DNA of 19,502 bases from W425 sp964503235 (GTDB lineage: Bacteria; Chloroflexota; Dehalococcoidia; Dehalococcoidales; RBG-16-60-22): positions 1 through 19,502 of the forward strand of contig CAZCZJ010000041.1 in the NCBI GenBank assembly GCA_964503235.1, read 5' to 3'. Made by a program: the position numbers and the translations under genes. The notes under the pieces were generated by a model. The model saw nothing but the letters and a program-made list of their open reading frames with translations, ran no database searches and was not told the origin of the DNA. Below are positions 13,713 through 19,502 of the stretch, piece after piece (within the stretch, counting starts at the first letter, position 1; every line of letters begins with the position of its first letter).

Positions 13713-14726
13713 ATGATAATTGCCGTTGATGCTGCCGGTGGTGATTACGCCCCTCATGAGGTAGTCAAGGGTGCGGTTACCGCCGCTCAGGAGTTTGGTA
13801 TAGAAATCGCTCTGGTAGGCAGAAGGAACGTGCTCCACGTGCTTACCGGACGTTCCTCGCGTAAGGAAACCATTAGTATTGTCGATGCCAGCCAGGTTAT
13901 CGACTATGATGAACCGCCCATAAAAGCGCTCCAGAGCAAGCCGAACTCGTCGATAGTCGTCGGCATTAACCTGCTGAAAAGCGGAAACGCTGCGGCATTT
14001 GTGTCAGCGGGAAATACCGGGGCGGTCGTCGCCGCGTCGCTACTCACCCTGGGCAAGGCTAAAGGCGTCAGCCGACCGGCCATCGGTTGTTTCCTGGATA
14101 CCATATCGTCGATGCCGCCGCTGCTGGTTGATGCCGGAGCCAACTCCGATTGCCGTGCCAAGCACCTGCTCGAGTTTGCTAGGTTGGGCTCTCTTTATAG
14201 TATGAATATCCTGAAAATCCCCTCACCGCGTGTCGGATTACTCAGCAACGGCATTGAGGATGGTAAGGGAAATCGCCTTGTCCACGAGACTTATAAATTG
14301 CTGAAAAAAGACAAAGACATTAATTTCGTCGGCAATATAGAAGGACATGATATCACCAACAGGACCGTTGACGTTATTGTCACTGACGGATTTACCGGTA
14401 ATATCGTCCTCAAGACCGTCGAAGGCTATAGCGATAACTTCCTGACCTCGGTAAGGCAGATAGGGCATGTCTTTTCCAGCGCCTCAAGCGTACGCGGTCG
14501 TGATTTGTTGCGTGATATCGGCCTGGACTCATGGATTGAGAAACTGGACTATACCGAATACGGGGGGGCATGTCTCCTCGGTATCAACGGTAATGTCATT
14601 ATTGCCCACGGACGCAGTAAAGCCAGGGCTATTAAAAACGCCATCGGTCTGGCTAAGGAAACGGTAGAACGAAGTATTACGGAAATAGTTCAGGAGGAAA
14701 ATGATGAGCAAACCAGTGGAGATTGA
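13713..14726 (+). CDS. plsX: Phosphate acyltransferase PlsX
   Basis: This 337-residue peripheral enzyme converts acyl-ACP to acyl-phosphate, the donor for PlsY in the first step of phospholipid synthesis. The N-terminus IAVDAAGGDYAPHEVVKGAV is typical, with Ala in place of the common Met in AVDAMGGD. Further family blocks are FVSAGNTGAVVAASLLTLG, SRPAIGC, LLVDAGAN, RVGLLSNGIEDGKGN, FVGNIEGHD and VIVTDGFTGNIVLKTVEG, followed by YGGACLLGINGNVIIAHG near the end. Length is normal. AGGGAG lies about 12 bases before the ATG, a little far. The 3' end overlaps trxA by 23-26 bases, so the two are co-transcribed. The usual neighbours rpmF, fabH and fabD are not present here. Confidence 0.96.
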   Translation: MIIAVDAAGGDYAPHEVVKGAVTAAQEFGIEIALVGRRNVLHVLTGRSSRKETISIVDASQVIDYDEPPIKALQSKPNSSIVVGINLLKSGNAAAFVSAGNTGAVVAASLLTLGKAKGVSRPAIGCFLDTISSMPPLLVDAGANSDCRAKHLLEFARLGSLYSMNILKIPSPRVGLLSNGIEDGKGNRLVHETYKLLKKDKDINFVGNIEGHDITNRTVDVIVTDGFTGNIVLKTVEGYSDNFLTSVRQIGHVFSSASSVRGRDLLRDIGLDSWIEKLDYTEYGGACLLGINGNVIIAHGRSKARAIKNAIGLAKETVERSITEIVQEENDEQTSGD

Positions 14727-15027
14727 AGAAGCTAAATTTGAAGAAGTGGTTTTAAAGGCGGAAACACCGGTGCTGGTCGATTTCTGGGCGCCATGGTGCG
14801 GACCCTGCCGGATGGTGGCGCCAGTGGTTGAAGAGCTGGCGGAGGATTACGACGGTAAAGTGGGTTTTTTCAAGATAAACGTCGATAATAGTCCCAAGAT
14901 TGCCAGTCAGTACGGCGTCATGAGTATTCCCACTCTGATGCTCTTCAAAGACGGCCAGCCAGTGGCTAATATTATCGGCTTCAGGCCCAAGGGCGAATTG
15001 AAAAAGAGCCTGGATGAAGCACTGTAA
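14704..15027 (+). CDS. trxA: Thioredoxin
   Basis: A 107-residue classical thioredoxin. The redox site is WCGPC (31-35, Cys32 and Cys35) inside LVDFWAPWCGPCRMVAP; Asp26 is the buried acid and the cis-proline loop is MSIPTLMLF. It would reduce cytosolic protein disulfides with electrons from TrxB encoded next. Two adjacent ATG codons exist, 14701 and 14704; the second is preferred because AGGAGG (14692-14697) then has a 6-base spacing, but the first is possible and would add one Met. It begins inside the end of plsX and is followed by trxB after about 40 bases, giving a plsX-trxA-trxB unit. Confidence 0.96.
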   Translation: MSKPVEIEEAKFEEVVLKAETPVLVDFWAPWCGPCRMVAPVVEELAEDYDGKVGFFKINVDNSPKIASQYGVMSIPTLMLFKDGQPVANIIGFRPKGELKKSLDEAL

Positions 15028-15069
15028 TCCGGAATATAAAACATTCAGGCTATCAGTGGGGTGAGTTTG

Positions 15070-15999
15070 ATGGATAAATCCCCGAAGAAATACAATGTCA
15101 TCATTATCGGTGGCGGACCGGCCGGGCTTAGTGCTGGCATTTACACCGCCAGAGCCAGGCTGAAAAGTCTCCTCATTGAAAGGGGAGCTATCGGCGGTCA
15201 GATTCTGAATACGGAGTGGGTAGAAAATTACCCCGGCTTTCCCGATGGCGTCAGCGGTATCGACTTGACCGAAGCGATGCATAAGCAGGCGGAGAAATTC
15301 GGACTGGAAACTCTACTCGCTGATGTTACCGGTGTGAAGCTTACCGACGTACAAAAAACGGTTGAGACATCCGAGGATAGCTATGCCGCTCAAGCTGTCA
15401 TCATCGCCAGTGGCTCGGAAAGACAGAAACTCGGTATCCCCGGCGAAGCCGAATACACCGGCAAGGGTGTGTCTTACTGCGCCACCTGCGACGGTGCTTT
15501 CTTTAGAGACAAACCGGTGGCGGTGGTGGGAGGCGGCAACGCCGCCATTACCGAGGCTCTCGAACTTACCAAATTCGCCTCGGATATCACGGTTATCCAC
15601 CGTCGCGATGAGCTCCGCGCTACTAAAATATTGCAGGAGAAAGCCTTCACGGAACCCAAGATTAAAATCCTCTGGGATAGCGTCGTCGATGAAATTACCG
15701 GTGATACTTTCGTCAAGAAGGTAAAGGTCAGCAATGTCAAGACCAAGAAAAAATCAACTCTTAATGTAGCCGGGGTTTTCATGGCGGTAGGTTTCAAACC
15801 CAATACGGAGTATCTCAAAGGCGCCATAAAGCTTGATAAAAACAACGCCATAATCACGGATGATAAAATGGCAACGAACGTTCCCGGTGTTTTTGCCGTG
15901 GGTGATATCCGCAGCGGTTCCATCCGCCAGGTAATATCGGCTACCGGTGACGGCGCCGTCGCTGCCGTTAACGCTGAGAAATATATTACCGGTCTATAA
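15070..15999 (+). CDS. trxB: Thioredoxin reductase
   Basis: A 309-residue low-molecular-weight flavoprotein that passes electrons from NADPH through FAD and a disulfide to thioredoxin. Motifs in order are the FAD loop GGGPAG (14-19), the redox pair CATC (Cys137, Cys140), the pyridine-nucleotide loop GGGNAA (154-159), HRRDELRA (177-184; the HRR arginines normally select NADPH over NADH) and the second FAD motif GVFAVGDIR near the C-terminus. The ATG at 15070 is preferred because GGGGTGAG stands just before it; a GTG at 15061 in frame would add three residues. It lies directly after trxA and is probably co-transcribed with it. Confidence 0.95.
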   Translation: MDKSPKKYNVIIIGGGPAGLSAGIYTARARLKSLLIERGAIGGQILNTEWVENYPGFPDGVSGIDLTEAMHKQAEKFGLETLLADVTGVKLTDVQKTVETSEDSYAAQAVIIASGSERQKLGIPGEAEYTGKGVSYCATCDGAFFRDKPVAVVGGGNAAITEALELTKFASDITVIHRRDELRATKILQEKAFTEPKIKILWDSVVDEITGDTFVKKVKVSNVKTKKKSTLNVAGVFMAVGFKPNTEYLKGAIKLDKNNAIITDDKMATNVPGVFAVGDIRSGSIRQVISATGDGAVAAVNAEKYITGL

Positions 16000-16073
16000 A
16001 TTTTCAAGAAGTTTTCAAAAAAAATCCATTGACGTAACGTGGGTATTGGTGGTTTTGTTTCCATTACTTGAAG

Positions 16074-16079
16074 TATAAT
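16074..16079 (+). promoter_or_regulatory. Possible -10 element upstream of rplI
   Basis: A perfect TATAAT at 16074-16079 lies about 30 bases upstream of the rplI start codon, but the -35 region at the right distance (GGTTTT) is poor. The TTGACG at 16029-16034 is too far away to pair with it. A promoter in the 110-base gap between trxB and rplI is plausible rather than shown. Confidence 0.4.
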
Positions 16080-16109
16080 AGGCAGTAATCATCTAAAGGA
16101 GTACTCGTA

Positions 16110-16880
16110 GTGAAAGTTGTATTTATTGAAGATGTTCCTGATGTAGCCCTGGCCGGACAGACCAAGGAGGTGGCCGATGGCTACGGCAGGAATTATCTGC
16201 TGCCGAAAAAGCTGGCGGTGCTGGCGGATTCGGCGGCTTCAAATATTCTTAAATCGCAAATGAAACAGGTCCTGGTCAAGCGGGCGCAGGCCGAATCGGA
16301 AATGAAGGAAATCGCCGGGAAACTCGACGGTGCGGAAATCACCATCAAAGCTAAAGCTGGCGAAAAAGAACGTCTCTATGGTTCGGTAACCAGCGCCGAC
16401 ATTGCCGCTGAGCTCGGTAATATCGCCGGACAGGCTGTAGATAAGAGGAAGATTGACCTCGAGGAGCCGATTCGTCAGCTGGGTGTTTATGAAGTAGCTC
16501 TGAAATTTACCCATGATATCACGGCCGCCATCATGGTTACGGTTGAGTCGGAAGAAGCAGTCGCGGAAGCCGAGGTAAAAGAGGAGAAAGAAGAAAAGAA
16601 ACCCAGGGCCAGAAAGGCTAAAAAAGCCGGGGAAGCTGAAGCCGTAGCGGAGGAGACTGTCGTTGCCGAGGAAGAAGGGGAGGCAAAGGCTGAAGAAACT
16701 GAGGCAAAGGTAGAAGAGTTAGAAATAAGGCTTGAGGAAGCTGAAGTAACCGGGGTAAAAGCGGAGGAGGCAGAGGCGAAGGCGGAAGAGACTGTAACCA
16801 AAACTAAAAAACCTAAAGCTAAGAAAAAGACCACGAAAAAGGCTGAGGCCAAGGTAGAGGAGAAAGAATCGAGTGAATGA
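16110..16880 (+). CDS. rplI: 50S ribosomal protein L9 with long C-terminal extension
   Basis: Residues 1-147 form a normal L9: the N-terminal 23S rRNA-binding domain with VALAGQTKEVADGYGRNYLL (12-31) and PKKLA, a connecting helix (about 42-75) and the C-terminal domain (about 76-147). The family is usually about 148-150 residues, but this protein has 256. The extra ~109 residues are almost only Glu, Ala, Lys, Val and Thr: acidic stretches alternate with basic clusters (163-172 and 231-245), and EAKAEET occurs twice (191-197, 222-228). The GTG start at 16110 has AAGGAG 8 bases upstream. The stop overlaps the dnaB start by 8 bases. The tail is low-complexity, probably disordered or helical, and of unknown role. 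Confidence 0.95.
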   Translation: MKVVFIEDVPDVALAGQTKEVADGYGRNYLLPKKLAVLADSAASNILKSQMKQVLVKRAQAESEMKEIAGKLDGAEITIKAKAGEKERLYGSVTSADIAAELGNIAGQAVDKRKIDLEEPIRQLGVYEVALKFTHDITAAIMVTVESEEAVAEAEVKEEKEEKKPRARKAKKAGEAEAVAEETVVAEEEGEAKAEETEAKVEELEIRLEEAEVTGVKAEEAEAKAEETVTKTKKPKAKKKTTKKAEAKVEEKESSE

Positions 16881-18246
16881 AGCCAGGTTACCACCCAACG
16901 ATTCCGATGCCGAAGAAGCGGTCATCGGGTCGCTGCTGATTGACGGAGCCGCTATCTTCCAGATTAGTGATTTCCTGCAGCCCGGTGATTTTTACTTTGA
17001 GCCGAGCCGCTGGCTCTATGAAGGCTGCATGGCGCTATACCAGCGTGATGAGGCTATCAATCAGATTACCCTGGCGCAGGAGATGTCGCGGCGGGGAAGG
17101 CTGGATTCATGCGGCGGTGCGGCTCACCTGAGCTATCTGATATCTATCTGTCCCACCTCTATGGATATCGAGCACTACGCCCGCATCGTCTATCGCCTGT
17201 CGGTAATGCGCCAGATGATTTCCGCGGGCGATAATATCACCGCTATCGGCTATCAGGCCAGTCCCGACGTTGAAGAAAGTCTCGCTAAAGCGGAAAGCAT
17301 CCTGTTCAGTCTGCGTCGTACCCAGGGCGCCAACGAATTAACGCATATCCGTCAGGTGCTTGATAAGTATTTCGAGGAGACCCCCGCGCCAACCGAAGGA
17401 CGCGCCGAGCAGTTGCCGTACGTGCTTTCCAGCTTTCCCGGTCTGGACGAATTCCTCGGCGGCTTCCAGCGTGCCGACCTGATTATCATTGCCGGACGAC
17501 CCAGCATGGGCAAGACCAGCCTGGCGCTGAATATTGCCCGGAATGCGGCGGTGGAACACCGCGCCTGTGTCGCCCTGTTCAGCCTAGAAATGGCCCGCGA
17601 TTCGCTGGTGATGCGTCTCCTTTCCAGCGAGTCCGGGGTCAATTCCCGGCGCGTGCGTTTCGGTTCACATACCGAGGATGAGGAAAGACAGGTAATGGAG
17701 GCTACCGGTATTCTCTCGGAGTCTCCTATTTATGTTGATGATACCCCGATGATTCGCATCGCGGAGATGCGCAGCAAGGCTCTCCGCCTCAACTACGAGC
17801 GTGGTATCGACATGGTGATTCTTGATTACCTCCAGCTGATGCAGGGGGAGGGGAGAAACGAGAACCGGGTCAACGAAATCAGTTATATCTCGCGCTCCCT
17901 CAAGGCGTTAGCCCGTGAGATTAACGCCCCCGTAATAGCGGTCTCGCAACTCAGCCGCGCCGTGGAATGGCGCGCTTCCCACGAGCCCCAGCTCTCCGAC
18001 CTTCGTGAGAGCGGCAGTATCGAGCAGGACGCCGACGTTGTCCTTTTTATCTATCGCGATGAGTATTACTATAAGACTGAAGAAGAATGGCTCGTCGTCC
18101 ATCCCGACCGTGAATACCCCCGCGAGGAAGCCGATGTCATCATTGCCAAGCACCGCAACGGACCCACCGGCCGGATAAAACTGCGTTTCCGGCACAGTCT
18201 GGCCAGGTTTGAAAGCATCAGCAGCGAGGAGCCGAGTATGCTATGA
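16873..18246 (+). CDS. dnaB: Replicative DNA helicase DnaB
   Basis: A 457-residue hexameric helicase that unwinds DNA at the replication fork. The N-terminal helical domain (about 8-105; LPPNDSDAEEAVIGSLLID at the start) is followed by a linker and the RecA-like motor. Walker A is GRPSMGKTS (208-216), Walker B is VILDYLQL (315-322), SQLSRAVE (358-365) and LRESGSIEQDADVV (377-390) follow, and KHRNGPTG (426-433) would carry the arginine-finger loop. No intein is present. The start is GTG at 16873, with GGAG 10 bases upstream in the end of rplI; the nearby ATG at 16877 is out of frame. The last bases, ATGA, overlap the start of the DnaD-like gene. Confidence 0.97.
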   Translation: MNEARLPPNDSDAEEAVIGSLLIDGAAIFQISDFLQPGDFYFEPSRWLYEGCMALYQRDEAINQITLAQEMSRRGRLDSCGGAAHLSYLISICPTSMDIEHYARIVYRLSVMRQMISAGDNITAIGYQASPDVEESLAKAESILFSLRRTQGANELTHIRQVLDKYFEETPAPTEGRAEQLPYVLSSFPGLDEFLGGFQRADLIIIAGRPSMGKTSLALNIARNAAVEHRACVALFSLEMARDSLVMRLLSSESGVNSRRVRFGSHTEDEERQVMEATGILSESPIYVDDTPMIRIAEMRSKALRLNYERGIDMVILDYLQLMQGEGRNENRVNEISYISRSLKALAREINAPVIAVSQLSRAVEWRASHEPQLSDLRESGSIEQDADVVLFIYRDEYYYKTEEEWLVVHPDREYPREEADVIIAKHRNGPTGRIKLRFRHSLARFESISSEEPSML

Positions 18247-18956
18247 AGAAATTCGAAGGTTTCCCCGCCAGAATGGAATATACTCCTCTGCCCAATGTCT
18301 TTATCAGCGGCTTGTTGCCGCATATCAATGATATAGCTGAACTCAAGACTACCCTGCACGTCCTGACCAGGCTATACCGGAAAAAGGGCTACCCCCGCTA
18401 TGTCTCCTTCCAGGAGCTGCTGACGGATGAAAGCCTCATGAGCGGACTTAAGGCGGAGGGCGAGTCACCGGAAATAGTATTACAAAATGCTCTGGAGAAG
18501 GCGGTCGGGCGGGGAACGCTGTTGCCGCTAGCGATGGAAAAGGACGGCACATCTGGAAACGTTTATTTCCTGAATAGCATCGCCAATCGTCAGGTGATAG
18601 AGAAAATTCAGAATGGGGAACTTGAGCTTACCGGACTAAAGACTGCGGGCAAGAAATATGTCCCGCCTGAGGAATTGCCGGATATATTTACCCTCTATGA
18701 GGAGAATATCGGTATCCTGACCCCCATGATTGCCGACGAGCTTCGTGAAGCCGAGAAGCTGTATCCCAGGGAATGGATAAGCGATTCCATTAAAGAAGCG
18801 GTTTTATATAACAAGCGAAATATTAAATATATCCTCAAGATACTGGAAAACTGGGCGGCGGAAGGTAAAAACGATGGAACATATCAGCGACATCCTGAAA
18901 AGACAGACCCGGACAAGTACATCAAGGGAAAATACGGACACATGGTCCGACGATGA
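18243..18956 (+). CDS. DnaD-domain replication initiation protein
   Basis: A 237-residue protein with a DnaD-like two-part layout: an N-terminal winged-helix-like part (about 14-110) and a C-terminal DnaD/DnaB-type helical domain (about 150-210). The latter has NIGILTPMIADELREAEKLY and, after it, WISDSIKEAVLYNKRNIKYI with the family Tyr/Asn-rich helix. Relatives in Firmicutes remodel origin DNA and help load the replicative helicase. The ATG at 18243 overlaps the dnaB stop as ATGA, implying translational coupling. Its last 28 codons overlap the next gene by 83 bases in another frame; this tail (rich in Lys, Asp, Gly, His) lies beyond the conserved domain. Function is inferred from the domain and from its position between dnaB and a DnaC-like ATPase. 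Confidence 0.85.
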   Translation: MKKFEGFPARMEYTPLPNVFISGLLPHINDIAELKTTLHVLTRLYRKKGYPRYVSFQELLTDESLMSGLKAEGESPEIVLQNALEKAVGRGTLLPLAMEKDGTSGNVYFLNSIANRQVIEKIQNGELELTGLKTAGKKYVPPEELPDIFTLYEENIGILTPMIADELREAEKLYPREWISDSIKEAVLYNKRNIKYILKILENWAAEGKNDGTYQRHPEKTDPDKYIKGKYGHMVRR

Positions 18957-19502
18957 TGTAGAGTCTCCGGCCAGCCCGGACTGTACTATCTGCAAGGGCG
19001 CGGGCATCATCCACCCGCTGCTGCCCTCCGGGAAGCCGGACTACAGTCGCGTCGTGCGCTGCCCCTGCACCCGGAGGGAACTCGCTGACGAACGACGTTC
19101 TCGTCTGGTACAGTACAGCAACCTGGGCTCGCTGACGCGCCTAACCTTCGAAAATCTGGAGCCCCTGGGAAAGAGCGGCAATCCCTCCAGCCAGGCGAAG
19201 TTTAAAGCCGCTTATCAGGCGGCTCAAGAATTCGCCACCGACCCCGTGGGCTGGCTGGTCCTGGGTGGTCCCAGCGGCGGTGGTAAGACCCATCTGGTCG
19301 CGGCTATCGCCAACGAACGGATAGCTCAGGGACATCCGGCTTATTATATCTCCGTACCCGACCTTCTCGACAGGCTGAGAACATCCTTTATGCCTGATAG
19401 CGAAATTCCCTACGATGAGTTCTTCGAACAGGTACGCAACGCCCCGTTGCTGGTTCTCGACGACCTCGGCGCGCAGAGCGCTACCGCCTGGGCTAAAGAG
19501 AA
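18874..19502 (+). CDS. DnaC/DnaI-like AAA+ helicase-loader ATPase (partial, cut by window end)
   Basis: The frame is open from the ATG at 18874 to the window edge (209 codons); the 3' end is missing. GAAGG lies 8 bases before the ATG, and MEHISDIL looks like a natural start. Residues 37-65 hold a probable zinc site, C37-x2-C40 ... C63-x-C65. The ATPase part follows: Walker A GPSGGGKT (132-139) and Walker B LLVLDDLG (192-199), in the DnaC/DnaI/IstB arrangement. With dnaB and the DnaD-like gene immediately upstream, a helicase-loading role is more likely than IstB-type transposition; no transposase is adjacent. It overlaps the upstream gene by 83 bases. Confidence 0.9.
   Translation, partial: MEHISDILKRQTRTSTSRENTDTWSDDDVESPASPDCTICKGAGIIHPLLPSGKPDYSRVVRCPCTRRELADERRSRLVQYSNLGSLTRLTFENLEPLGKSGNPSSQAKFKAAYQAAQEFATDPVGWLVLGGPSGGGKTHLVAAIANERIAQGHPAYYISVPDLLDRLRTSFMPDSEIPYDEFFEQVRNAPLLVLDDLGAQSATAWAKE

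Noticed and set aside
18874..19502. IstB-type transposition helper
   Set aside because: The ATPase is of the DnaC/IstB superfamily, but it directly follows dnaB and a DnaD-like gene, carries an N-terminal cysteine cluster, and has no transposase or terminal repeats nearby.
1..19502. CRISPR array, defence island, prophage or biosynthetic cluster
   Set aside because: No regularly spaced direct repeats, no cas, nuclease, integrase, structural phage or synthase genes on either strand.

Overview
The window looks like a chromosomal segment of a bacterium from the Chloroflexota, most probably class Dehalococcoidia. This is inferred from gene order and protein flavour, not from a search. The pointers are a nusA-ylxR-infB-rbfA-truB block, an actinobacteria-like inositol-phosphate synthase / PimA-like / CDP-alcohol transferase cassette, and a dnaB / DnaD-like / DnaC-like replication block behind rplI and trxAB. 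Nearly every gene is housekeeping. I found no CRISPR array, transposase, phage, secretion or defence system.

Layout: bases 1-628 hold no large gene. They contain degenerate 3' halves of tRNA genes, hairpins and a palindromic MITE-like repeat, followed by a small 4-oxalocrotonate-tautomerase-like gene (629-835, +) with its own promoter. From about 932 to 11930 every gene is on the minus strand. Read in transcription order, these are: an alpha/beta hydrolase with its own promoter; the nusA-ylxR-infB-rbfA-truB translation/transcription operon, with a promoter and an apparent leader attenuator; then, behind a TTGACA-17-TATATT promoter, ino1, a PimA-like mannosyltransferase, a CDP-alcohol phosphatidyltransferase, purA and a GNAT acetyltransferase. 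The 492-base divergent gap 11931-12422 contains two outward-facing promoters and a second palindromic repeat related to the one at 404-517.

From 12423 to the end everything is on the plus strand: an M20 amidohydrolase, plsX overlapping trxA, trxB, rplI with an unusually long charged tail, dnaB, a DnaD-like protein, and a DnaC-like AAA+ ATPase that runs off the window edge. The last three would be the replicative helicase and its loading factors, joined by 4-base and 83-base overlaps.

The most interesting points are molecular details inside ordinary genes. There is an intrinsic terminator in the nusA leader, which could support autoregulation. IF-2 has an Asn in the P-loop where the family has Asp. 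L9 carries a ~109-residue polyampholyte tail. A compact phosphatidylinositol-mannoside cassette is present. Two copies of a palindromic repeat and tRNA-Lys debris sit in the gene-free stretches. I do not see convincing evidence of a wholly new multi-gene system here.
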